Shown here one piece after another: positions 13,101-22,317 of a stretch of 64,000 nucleotides of DNA. This DNA is from Heliocidaris erythrogramma (Eukaryota > Echinodermata > Echinoidea > Camarodonta > Echinometridae): the NCBI GenBank assembly GCA_025617745.1, contig CM046871.1, positions 29,838,433 through 29,902,432 of the forward strand, in the 5' to 3' direction. A model generated the notes under the pieces. The model was not told the origin of the DNA, did not search any database, and was given only the letters and a program-made list of their open reading frames with translations. Position 1 is the first letter of the stretch; the number at the start of each line of letters is the position of its first letter. A program made the position numbers and the translations under genes.

Positions 13101-16100
13101 TTGACTGCAAATTGTAGGCCGCTCGTCTCGCGATTGGTCTGATGACACAAAAATTTACAACCGATCATTCTAAAGCATAATAGCATGAATAAAGTAATCT
13201 TTTGTTATTACTTTCTTTATCATGATTATTTTATCTTTTTGTTCAGAGTACACCGTACCTACCATGTTGATAATAAATCCGACCAAACGTTTGTTATGCA
13301 CAACTGAATAATTTTCATCTTTGTATTTTTTATAATCTCAGGTACCCATTGGTGGCATTCGCACGCAGGCAATCATCGTGCAGACGGTGTGTTTGGTTCG
13401 TTTATTGTTCGGCAATCTCCGAAAGACGATCCCAACCAAAAGCTTTACGATAAAGATGATCCGAGTCACGTGATCATCATCAGCGAATGGACGAAGCCCT
13501 TAATGAACACTGTAGATCTCGCAAATCACCACGGTGTATCACTCAGTCAAAGTGACGGCATATTAATCAATGGAAGAGGTACTTTTTCAAAAAGTGACTT
13601 TTCATACTTATATTATGATAGGGGTTCATTATGGTTCTTTTAATTATTAAAAAAAGACAATCTGACTCACTGATTTTTTATTTTTTTTTTATTTGAAATT
13701 CAGAACAAAAGGGTTACAGGAGTATACCATTCAACATGATGTGTTTGCTATACAGCCATAATGTTCCGTGATATGTTACTAGTGTAATGATGGCACCATT
13801 TTGTGCGGTTTTTTCTTTAGAAAAAAAATAAAAGTGTAATTTTTGATGGTTTTAAAGCTTCTTTATTTCCTCTTCGTTTGTAGGAACAAATCAAATTCTT
13901 ACTAGCCCTGATAACATAACTACAACTGTAGACCACCATATCGTGTATGTCAGGTCAGGTCACCGATACCGCTTCCGGGTCATAGGAGCCGCGGCCAGTG
14001 TTTGCCCATTGATTTTATCAATTGATGATCATCAGCTGACAGTGATTGCAATGGATGGTGCCCCAGTAATTCCGATTGATGTTGATATGATCAGAGTCTT
14101 CTCTGGCGAGAGATATGACTTTGTCTTAACGGCCGACCAGCCACCTACCAATTACTGGATTCGGGTCGCAGGAGACCTAAACTGTGCCCAACACCAGGTT
14201 GTTCATCTATATGACCTTCCTTATAAAAGTATTAGTAGGGCTAATAGTGATTCCTGAGTACCGTACCTCATGTGATCCATCAATAGACTCTTACTAGAGA
14301 ACATTAGAATATCACAGAAAATAAATGTTTAACTTGTTTATTCTGGGAGTAATGAAGAAATGTTCAGTTTCTTAATTCCAGCGCTTATTCATGAGGCAGC
14401 CCTGTAGTTCTTTGCAGGGGCTTATCCATGATTTTGTCAAAGGGGGTGTGGGGGGAATAAAATTTAAAAAAAGGTTATCAGTTCTAAAAGGAGGCACAAT
14501 TCCAAAAAGAGAGGGTAAAATGTACACTTTTCTTTCAAAGGTGGGGTGGGGTGGGGTCACGGTCTGGAATTCCCCCTCCCCCTCTAGATCCTCCACTGGT
14601 TCTATGTCATTATGACAAGGGATGAATATTAACAATGGTAGAAAATATACATAATACACAAAATTAAATATCGATCCCAATGGATGAAGAGGGCGAATAC
14701 CGAGTACTACTATTATTTGGCTTCAGTCAAGATATTGTAATGCGCTGAAAGAATTCAAGACTTTCCTTCATCCCATGTAATCATTCACTTAACCTGGGTT
14801 GAGTGTGGCATTTGTAGATTATGTCTTACCACATGACATCCTTACGATGTTTCAAGAGCTTATCTTATGTACAACCACTACATTAGATCAATATTAACGG
14901 ATACATCCCACGAGACCGACAACGAAGTCCTCATATTATCAATTGTATTATCATACCGGTTCATATTGCAGGAAGTTGGTATTCTACGCTATGCTGGTAC
15001 ACCCACGGGAATCAAACCAGATGCTGATAGGTCTACCAGGGCGCAAGGAAGAATTCTAAATAGTATTGACGGGGTTCGTGCTTCTGGCTCTATCTCGGTG
15101 TCGGACCTTACTGACGCTGGTATGTATGAACCTAGCAGTGGTCATACGAAGAGGGGGGGGGGGGGGCGGAGAATCAGTGAACTAGTAATATATAGACATT
15201 CTATCAACATATATAGGATATTAAAGACTGCCGATTTTGTTGCAGCTGTTGCATATACAGTAGTTTTCAACAAAGCAATTCATACACACTTTATGGAAAT
15301 GTATTTCTGCATTTTCCGTAAAAAACTGTTCTTCTTTTTCAAACAAAGTGTTCTGCCGGCAATTCAAGACGCTAGAGCCATAAGTCGGGGGCCATCTTGT
15401 TCAACATCATCATCATCATCATCTTCTTCTTTTTCTTTCTTTCTTTCTCTGTTACTTTTTCTTGGTATTCGTCTTTTTTCCCATCGCATTTCAAGTCAGA
15501 CATCAACCTATGTCTTGATCTAACCCTTCTGCCTTTTCCATCCACATATATCTCGGGATGTAACCTCTTAAAATATAAATTTATTTTGAATTGAAAACTA
15601 AAGTCTGATTATATTAATCCATTTTCAGAAGAAAAACAAGATGACCTTAGCCATGCTGACGTCACTCACTACCTGGAATTGAATGCTATTGTTCGAAACG
15701 GGGCAAAGGGGCTTCATGACCCACGTTTCTACCCATATGAACGAGCAGGAGACGATACATTTAGTTCAACTAACCTCGCTGTCATCAATAATATATCTCT
15801 TGCATTACCTGCACTACCACTGCTAACTCACTGGCGCCAGGTCGACAGGACGTCCTGGTGCAACATGGACTCGCTGCGGACATCGGGCAAAGACTGCATC
15901 TATGAAGCGTGCGAGTGTGCACATCGCATCGACATCAAGTATAATCAGGTGATGTACCATTCCGGTGCTCCGACATATTGCTCCTGCGACAAACGCTTCA
16001 GGCTTTATTTCGCTAAAGATATATAGAGTTAGTTTTGGGTTGTAATTAGGTTTTAGGTTAGGTTTACGGTTAGGTTTAGGATTATATAGAGTTGCTTTGG

Positions 16101-19100
16101 TCTAGGGTTGAAATTTAGAATTCGGTTAGTGACTTCGGAGCAATTGTCGCCGGAGCATTATGTCGAACAACCATCAACTCAAAAGGAGATTCAATGAATT
16201 TCAGGATTTAAAAAATCATAATCTCATTAATTTGCGATGAATGTGACAGTTACTTCGAAGACATTGAAAATTGGCATGGGAATTGATCTCTATGGTTAAG
16301 GAGTATTGGCTAAAGTTTTGAATACAGTTTAGATGCAAGAAAATCGAATAACATACCGAGAAAAATATTTTGGGGGTGATCGGTCCCCTTTAAAACCATT
16401 GAAAGTTTTGTAGACTGAGTGTGTAGATCTCTGTTCATGTTTCAAGAAATTGTTACTAAAACAAGTACCCCCTTCATCACTCTGTACCCTGTTTCTCTCT
16501 CTCTCTCTCCTTCTGCCCCCCCCCCCTCTCTCCCTGTCTCTCTTTCATCCCACCCCAATTTCCCTCTTTCTCTCTTTCAACAACCGCAGGTAGTGGAGCT
16601 AGTATACGTGAATACACTTGCTTTTTTGGCCCATCCCATGCATCTCCATGGATATTATCTTGACGTTATTGGTATGGAGAAGATGTGGAATTATTTCACC
16701 ATCGACGATTTTAAGCGACTAGATGCCCAAGGTATTGTAATAATAATAATGATAATAATGATAATAATGATAATAATGATAATAATGATAATAATGATAA
16801 TAATAATAACAATAATAAATGCAACTTATATAGCGCCAAATCCACTCTGTGGAGTGCTCAAAGTGCATGTAAGAGGTTGTGCGACACAATTTTGCTCCGA
16901 CGACAATTGCTCAGCGTCAATTTCGTACACGAACCGAATACCCTGAACTTTATCCTTGGACCAAACAGTATCCCAACAAACACAAAAAGACAACAACAAA
17001 AAAATTTCGCCAGAAGTCGGAAGTCGGAAGTCCCCCCCCCCCCCCCCCCCCCCGATCCGCCAAAGGGAGGACCTATTAATACTCTTCTCAAAAACCTGAT
17101 TCTAATCTTGTTTTATTTTGATTATGTTTCTCAGCCCTTACGGTTTAAGATCCGACACAACGTTTCTAACAGTAAGTCTGGAATAACTATTTCAAAAACG
17201 GCGTTTTGACGCTATTGTTCGTTAAATACCCAAAGGGGCCACATATAACCCTTTTCCGCTTACCGTTGTTTGATTATTTTTTCCTCCCCTGTTTTTTTTT
17301 CTTCAGGCGGAGGGCGTACTGTCGCTGGTCTATGAAGGTCCAGTCGGGTTTACTGTGATCGAGATAAGGCTTTACAAGAAACCGTTGTCATAATCTGTAT
17401 TATTATTCACAATGTCAAATTAATTACTTCAATCCACAGGGAAAATCAAGCGCAACCTGAAGAATCCTCCCAGGAAAGACACGTTTATTGTACCGGAAGG
17501 AGGGTACACAATAGTCAGGTTCAGAGCCGATAATCCTGGCTGGTGGCTGATGCATTGCCATTTCGATGCCCATTTCAAGGTACAAATGTCCCCTTTTTAT
17601 TCAGTCATCTAGTTAGTTCCGCGATTATTTTAAAACTAGCAGAAGCAGCCCGTGGACATCCACGGGCGCTAGCTGTGTTTATGATTAATCACCGTACCGT
17701 TAATTTGTCACAATAATCAAGTGAATAAATACAAAAGTCGGATAAAGTTATTTTTTCCAAAAGTATTTACAACATGCGCATTGGCGGATCAGGGTGGGGG
17801 TACTTCTGGTCCGTGCCCTCCCAACCCCCCTTTTTGGAAGGAAAGTATGCATTTTGACCATGTACGATCCGCCCTTTTGTCGATTGTGCCCCCCCCCCCC
17901 CTTTTAGAATGAAAACCTTTTTTTGCTTGTCAAAGAATTATGCAGGGACCCCCATAACCACCACTCCTGAGCGAATTTGGGAGGTCTGACGTAAAGAAAG
18001 ATTGTCGCCACCCCCCCCCCCTCCCCCACCACTGAGCGACTTTCCAGGAACCTGGCAAGACCAAAAAAATACAGGTCTGCCTTTTCCAAAAGTTGACAAA
18101 CCTGTGTGCCCCGCCTTATACTAAATTCTGGATCCGCCCGTGAACATGTGAGTATGTCTTATTTATCCAAAGCTTGCATGAGTTTAAAAAAAATTACATT
18201 TTCATCTTAATGAAGATTAATGGTATGGATATAATAATGTTCCAGTACAATATCCATGCATAAACCTAGATGGAGCGATTTGATCTTTCCATGTTTCTGT
18301 GGTTTAATACTCGGAGAAATCAAGGTCATGAAAACATAACATCCATAATTAGCGGTACGTCCCCTGTAAAGGATGCAAAAATGAGAGAAAAAAATGAATT
18401 TTTCATTTTATTTTCAGGGGTATTATGACCCCCTTATATGGGTCTTGGGAGGACCGACGGATTGAATTTTCCCTAGATCCTACCTCCCCTTCACAGGTAA
18501 AGGGTATGGGTATCCTCGGCATGAAGCTATAACCCGCTTCATGGGTTGGCAGAATGATTGGGCCTACTCCCTGCGGAAATTCAATGTTTCAAAAATGAAT
18601 TTATGAAATATGGACCGGACGTCAGCCCTTAAGAAGTGCCTCCCACCACTCTAAGAACCCTTCCCCACCCGTGGGTACCAAAAGGCAGGGACCGAAAGGG
18701 CCAGGGAAGGAGCCTATTTGAACCAAAAAAGAGCCTCAAATCCTTAGTGTATTATATTATAGATAACGTTTTTCATGGTTGTGTCTTTTTTTTTTAACTG
18801 CGCTTCAATAAGCAAGTTCGTAATTAGAACATGTTACAAAATAATGACCGTAACAAAATTACCCCAATTTTTACGCTAAACTAAAATCATACTAGTGCGC
18901 TCACCGCGGTGTGTACAGAATGACAGTGTATGAAGGTTAATTAATTCATGTATTCGGTACAAATGACCTTTATCTGCACGTGCGCAAAATGTAATTACGA
19001 ACTGGCTTATTGATTAGACTTCATGAAATTATTTCTTAGGACTCATTAAATTGAATTACGATTTGACTAATAAGAACAACTTTTTGTTAATTTCAAAAGC

Positions 19101-20116
19101 GTATCAAGAGAAATGAAAATCACCGTACATGTATACAGATAATGCACGGTAGCGAGTGCAATCGAGGTCAAATAATGCACGCTGTGCGAAAAGAGCCCCT
19201 GGATATATACCGCACCGAGGTCCGATGTGCACGCGCAATGATGCTCGGATAACCAAATTCAGGAATGCCCTGCCCGTACTATAAAGCTCTTACGTCCTAA
19301 TTTCTGCGCTGGCCTAGCCTGCATGTGTACTGTGAGACTATATTCATTGGCTTTTGGGGGCAGCTCAATAGGAGGGGAAAGTTGTATAAAACAAACAATG
19401 CACGTTTGCTTGTGCATTTTTAGGCCGAAATAACGCACGCTGTGCTCGACTCGCCACCTGGCTATACCGCGTAAACTTCGCGCAACCTTTGACACGCCCG
19501 GTCATTGCCACTCGCATTCATGACGTCATTCCGAGTGCAGGAAATGAACTATAACAAATGCACTATACCTGCACTCCGGCGAGTGCAGGTATAGTACATT
19601 TGGATGCTACAGAGTACAGTGCATGCCACTGAATGTCATGTGACCCGATTTGAACCAATGAGATTACAGAACATTCTTGGAACTTGTATAAAATGAAATA
19701 TAGACCCTCTTTAATTTTGTTCCTTGATGCCGACACTCGGATATTACCGTACAGGGGCGCTGATAAATTTTCTTTAAGAGTGCTCATGTTAGGTAAGTTC
19801 TCGTTTTAGACAGAACATAAAATTTTGTTTTTTTTAGTTCTGATTCTTATTACGATATAGGACTACTGATATTGTGAGTACAGAATGTTTAACAAGAATA
19901 ACCTATTTTTCCCGAAGATATAGGGCGTATTGGAATGAGAAAAATGACCGATTGGCACTGTCCTGCATGGACTCTCTGCCTGAAGCGCTCCTTTATAATT
20001 TTCTAAAATGTTAACTTTCTCTCCGTTCTTTCCAGCTCGGTATGGGGCTGCTTTTCCACGTCGAGGGTGAGGTGCCGCCGCCACCGGCCAACATGCCTGT
20101 CTGTACACACACTTGA
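4139..20116 (+). CDS. laccase-like multicopper oxidase, secreted (10 exons, 619 aa)
   Basis: Coding exons: 4139-4196, 11152-11384, 11989-12175, 13342-13578, 13884-14197, 14972-15119, 15629-15948, 16590-16731, 17440-17579, 20036-20116. All splice phases match, giving 1860 bp. All four copper-binding blocks are present in order: HWHG (residues 121-124), HSH (165-167), HPMHLHG (514-520) and HCHFDAH (585-591) followed by GM (595-596). That supplies ten histidines and the type-1 cysteine (C586); by family alignment M596 would be the axial type-1 residue. A hydrophobic N terminus (residues 1-20) is a signal peptide, so the enzyme should act outside the cell or in the secretory path. The family oxidises phenols, amines or metal ions and reduces O2 to water; the substrate here cannot be read from sequence. 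An N-terminal Cys-rich region precedes the first cupredoxin domain, as in animal laccase-like proteins. The donor after exon 5 (CAG|gttgtt) is weak. Untranslated exons are undefined. Confidence 0.93.
4310..4490 (-). mobile_element. tRNA-derived SINE, copy (intron 1 of oxidase)
   Basis: Read on the minus strand it shares a body (CCCTTTGGCAAG, then CTGCCACACTC, CCCAGGTG and ATGGGTACC) with copies at about 11765-11885, 14785-14835 and 59080-59225, all in the same orientation. The best copy (59080-59225) has a B-box-like GGGTTTGAATCCC. Confidence 0.6.
5157..5852. mobile_element. degenerate TIR element with GACGAAATTGAA motifs
   Basis: The left end (GGGTAATA, later CATTTTAATACTTTTTTC) is mirrored at the right end (GTGTTAAAATGG, TATTACCC). 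The interior is littered with GACGAAATTGAA-like words. A diverged relative occupies about 6735-7277. Both lie in oxidase intron 1. Confidence 0.5.
5966..6385 (+). pseudogene. non-LTR retroelement fragment (region after reverse transcriptase)
   Basis: An open frame of 139 codons contains [40 protein letters not shown] and [12 protein letters not shown]. These align in order with the frame at 63557-64000 (EYKL, IKIWLGIP, LDIPTISELYRTCHWLAY, LIREGTWTRKSS). It is therefore a retroelement piece and not an oxidase exon. It starts and ends without intact flanking domains. The reverse-transcriptase origin rests on the FLGSHITF block in the other copy. Confidence 0.65.
6735..7277. mobile_element. second degenerate GACGAAATTGAA element
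   Basis: It shares GCAAATGTCAAAGTTAA, AGACAAGAAATA and CCGGGGATGACGAAAT with 5157-5852, with more tandem GACGAAACTG words. The ends are only roughly mirrored. Confidence 0.45.
7630..7893. mobile_element. MITE with perfect 28-bp terminal inverted repeats
   Basis: The left end 7630-7657 (ten A, then TTGTTGTATTGGCGTAAC) is the exact reverse complement of 7866-7893. The total length is 264 bp with no coding capacity. An inner A-run and CCGACC-type words are also mirrored. I could not see a clear target-site duplication. Confidence 0.8.
8030..8480. repeat. GTTCCAAAGACC short tandem words with poly-C
   Basis: The words GTTCCAAAG/GTTCCGAAG followed by C and T runs recur at about 8158, 8325, 8358 and 8389. 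A 17-base C run sits at 8451-8467. It is intronic and probably part of the C/G-homopolymer repeat class. Confidence 0.4.
8843..9093. mobile_element. piggyBac-like MITE, TTAA-flanked
   Basis: The left end TTAACCCTTTCAA (8843-8855) is exactly mirrored by TTGAAAGGGTTAA (9081-9093). A TTAA target duplication plus CCC-starting ends fits the piggyBac superfamily. The interior holds two short palindromes, GGGACTTTTCAGTCCC and GGGACTTTTGAGTCCC. Length 251 bp, noncoding. Confidence 0.65.
9780..10018 (+). pseudogene. THAP domain, one frameshift
   Basis: ATG at 9780 opens [20 protein letters not shown] then HHFPKDE and LWVAKVKLT. The first frame stops at 9927, and the domain resumes one frame over with [15 protein letters not shown] and KRR before a stop. 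The spacing of C5, C10 and the later C-S-D-H gives the C2CH zinc signature, and HHFP and the conserved Trp are present. A downstream VIPTI may be the remnant of the usual AVPTIF box. THAP domains bind DNA in transposases and host factors; here one frameshift breaks it. Confidence 0.8.
10113..10243. repeat. two perfect hairpins separated by TTCACCC repeats
   Basis: The order is TTCACCC (10113-10119), a hairpin with 21-bp perfect arms (10120-10140 and 10165-10185), TTCACCC (10186-10192), a 44-bp perfect palindrome without loop (10193-10236), and TTCACCC (10237-10243). It sits inside the THAP-bearing element. Confidence 0.9.
11152..12175 (+). CDS. multicopper oxidase exons 2-3 (Cys-rich region and first T2/T3 histidines)
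   Basis: Exon 2 (11152-11384) encodes a cysteine-rich lead ([23 protein letters not shown]) and then [12 protein letters not shown], the usual entry to the first cupredoxin domain. Exon 3 (11989-12175) continues with [24 protein letters not shown] and TQCPI, all standard laccase landmarks. The exon 3 acceptor follows a CT-rich tract. Confidence 0.92.
12288..12568. mobile_element. hAT-like C/G MITE copy (oxidase intron 3)
   Basis: It begins GGCGGATCGAGGGG and ends CATCCGCCCCTG. Inside, CTTGTCAGAGATTTTTC and TTCCTGAAATCGTGTTC match the copy near 50600-50700. Confidence 0.6.
13342..14197 (+). CDS. multicopper oxidase exons 4-5 (HSH motif and second cupredoxin domain)
   Basis: Exon 4 (13342-13578) gives [15 protein letters not shown], with the T3 histidines, and ISEW. 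Exon 5 (13884-14197) gives [39 protein letters not shown] and [11 protein letters not shown], typical of the middle cupredoxin domain. Its end at CAG|gttgtt is chosen because it keeps phase 0 with exon 6; reading through would meet a stop at 14255. Confidence 0.9.
14413..14602. mobile_element. hAT-like C/G MITE copy (oxidase intron 5)
   Basis: It begins CAGGGGCTTATCCATGA and ends CTAGATCCTCCACTGG, with G-rich and C-rich inner ends and TTTTGTCAAAGGGGG. Confidence 0.5.
16590..17579 (+). CDS. multicopper oxidase exons 8-9 (T1/T2/T3 copper ligands)
   Basis: Exon 8 (16590-16731) encodes [15 protein letters not shown] and exon 9 (17440-17579) encodes [19 protein letters not shown] and [11 protein letters not shown]. 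These hold seven of the copper ligands, including the Cys-His bridge between the T1 and T3 sites. They join in phase 1/2 (CAA G|GG AAA). The intron between them carries an (ATAATG)n microsatellite at 16737-16818, a SINE-like tail and a poly-C run at 17031-17053. Confidence 0.93.
16737..16870. repeat. (ATAATG)n microsatellite plus SINE-like tail
   Basis: About 80 bp of AATAATGAT repeats lead into ATGCAACTTATATAGCGCC and GTGCTCAAAG, a motif often seen at the 3' end of SINEs read on the minus strand. Confidence 0.55.
17779..18142. mobile_element. hAT-like C/G-homopolymer MITE with 8-bp target duplication
   Basis: It starts CATTGGCGGATCAGGG and ends CTGGATCCGCCCGTG. The flanks AACATGCG (17771-17778) and AACATGTG (18143-18150) match at 7 of 8 bases, the duplication length of hAT elements. 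Inner landmarks shared with other copies are TTTTGACCAT, CGATCCGCC, CGATTGTG-poly(C) and CTTGTCA. It lies in the last oxidase intron. Confidence 0.7.
18805..19013. mobile_element. MITE with 22-bp TIRs
   Basis: TCAATAAGCAAGTTCGTAAT at the left is mirrored by ATTACGAACTGGCTTATTGA at the right with one mismatch. Length 209 bp, noncoding. A single matching end also appears near 62293. Confidence 0.65.
19560..19600. repeat. short hairpin in last oxidase intron
   Basis: TGCACTATACCTGCACTC and its near-perfect mirror GAGTGCAGGTATAGTACA face each other across a 4-base loop. Surrounding sequence has several TGCACG words, suggesting a degraded inverted-repeat element. Confidence 0.6.
20036..20116 (+). 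CDS. multicopper oxidase last exon
   Basis: After the acceptor TTTCCAG the frame reads [20 protein letters not shown] and ends PVCTHT-stop. It completes HCHxxxHxxxGM, with M596 in the position of the axial type-1 ligand, and gives the usual short Pro-rich, Cys-containing C terminus. It is separated from exon 9 by a 2.5-kb intron full of repeats and was too short to stand out as an open frame. Confidence 0.9.
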   Translation, partial: LGMGLLFHVEGEVPPPPANMPVCTHT

Positions 20117-21889
20117 AGCCCATCCATCGATCTCTACCACGATGAGCCCATATTGCTAGTTTTAGCCCGCCTTCATTATTGCGTACTAATTTTAATCCGG
20201 GTCTAACTGGGTAGAGTTAGTCCACTGATTTACAGAGCACCCAATGTCAACATCCCATCCTGTAAACTACTATAATTCTTTAACTACAAGAACAACAACA
20301 AAAAATCATTCCAGCATCAAATCAATTTTCCATTTTCATTTCATTCCTGGATTCATTTCGTTTACTAATATTCATTTTGTTACGGAATTACAGTGCTTTG
20401 TACAGAAAATTGTCGTCTAATAACGGCATTTTCTTCAACATAATGAAACGGTTCACACTGTGTAATATTGTATCTTGCCAATTGTGTCTACACGAGGACT
20501 TAGCGCACTATTTTGAGCTCAAATGAAACATGTTCATCATACTATGCATGATATGAGGCTCTATACCTACAGTCTGAATGAATAGCATTTTTCTAGAAAT
20601 CATGCCGTAGTGTCACTAATAACTTTCTGTTACCGACAGGAAATGAAGAATGAGCAACATGATCCCTCATATTGAAAGGAACGATTATGCAATCGTTGTA
20701 AGGATCAAAATCTAGAACCCATAGAAGCTACGCAGCTTTAGGAATAATGTACCGTCATATTGGAAGGAAACCGTTAATTTGTCATGCAATAAGCTGCGGT
20801 ATTTGTTAGCATAAGCACTTTATGTTGTGCTGATCCTCGCTTGTGCACAGAGAAAATATCTACGTCATGCAATATCCAAGAATTTCCCCCCATATGCATA
20901 TAATCTTTATTGTGTTATCAGTCATTCAGGGCATTGTATTTATTATTTTTGTTTAAATCTTTATATACAATCAAATGATATGCAATCATAGATATAACAC
21001 ATTTGCTTATTTTTCTTATACCAATTCTACCTCTCACCATTTGATTAAAATTCACACACGCTGTACAAAAATCTGCAATGCAGCCAGTTGGTTGCAAATG
21101 AGTTTTTAATAAACCATTACCATTACCATTCCCATTCCCATTCCCATTACCATTACATACCCCTCTCTCCTCATCTTATTAAACCATTTTAACTTGCATT
21201 GGTTTTGTCTTTGGTATCATATAACATTTTAAAATTGCCTGACATATCTTTTTTCCAAATGCAGTATAAAACGAGTTAAATACAAGCCTAAAGAAATTCA
21301 CCATTGACCACGTACGTTGACAGTAATTTGTCAGGCTGACTATTAAAATAGAAACAAATTCCATCCCCAAAACTAAGTGATGTAGGCAATGTTGTACTGT
21401 ATTCTAGATTCTGATTAATTATACTTTCTTTATTATGAACATTAAGATTATATGATTTAGATATACCAGATATCATAACGAATCTCCGCCATTATGGCCA
21501 CTGTCGCATTAAACAAAAATGAATGTGGATTGTACAATAAACTGTTATGTTACAATAATTCAAAGTCATGCAAACTTTATTTTTTCCTATACATGAATGC
21601 TGTATATCATGTAAAGAAAAATGCAGTACTTATTCACTATAAATTCACTCATGAAATATAATCGAGTACTTTATTTTCCACAAGATTTCGCATCGAATCG
21701 TGTAATTACAAAATTCCGTTTTGGAAAGAAAAGTGAGAGGTCATGAGAAATTTGGTGGAAAAGGGGGATTAAGCCATTGACCTAAATGCGTAATGATAAT
21801 ATAGTTTCTCCAATTATAATGTTTACGTTTACGTCATCAAATTTAACAAATGTTATCACAACATTTACATGCATCTTATGTACCTGTAA
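20117..21889. other. intergenic stretch downstream of the oxidase
   Basis: I see no gene. It has a short (CATTAC/CATTCC)n tandem at 21113-21156 and otherwise AT-rich unique-looking sequence, including the oxidase 3' untranslated region whose end is not marked by a clear AATAAA. Confidence 0.5.
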
Positions 21890-22314
21890 AGCCCACGGCA
21901 CACTATTCGATCCCCCTGCGATTCGATTTTAGAAATAACTGTCTCGTATATAGCATAAAAATATGGGCGTTTTTAAACAAATAAAATCTATCTGGGTTCT
22001 GGACAATAATTTGAATACTAATTAGATTTTGGTGCGCTCTCAGCCTTATACCCGGAATAAGGGCCGAATCGTTTTCAAATCGTAAACTATTGTAGGACTC
22101 ACTGCTCAGATGTCATTCCGACTCGGAGCCGATTTGGCCTTTTTCTCCGACTGGAAAGCTTGCAGTTGGCCGTATTTTCAATTTTCACTATCGTTATGAC
22201 TATTCAGAACATTAATAAAAATATTTTACGTGTTTTAATTGTTTATATCAAATGCTATTCCATGTTCTTCCAAAATTGGATCGCAGACAGATTGTATATA
22301 GTGAGCGGTGGGCT
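21890..22314 (-). mobile_element. Harbinger-like MITE, copy 2, TAA-flanked
   Basis: The ends AGCCCACGGCACACTAT and ATAGTGAGCGGTGGGCT are imperfect inverted repeats flanked on both sides by TAA (21887-21889 and 22315-22317), the 3-bp duplication typical of PIF/Harbinger. The interior aligns in inverse orientation with 2378-2771. Confidence 0.7.
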
Positions 22315-22317
22315 TAA

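Noticed and set aside
14867..15523. 218-codon plus-strand frame
   Set aside because: It contains genuine oxidase exon 6 (14972-15119), but the rest runs through intron and a poly-G tract.
17309..17392. Extra oxidase exon after TTCTTCAG at 17308
   Set aside because: In the required phase it reads into a stop within ten codons; exon 8 joins exon 9 directly with a conserved protein junction.
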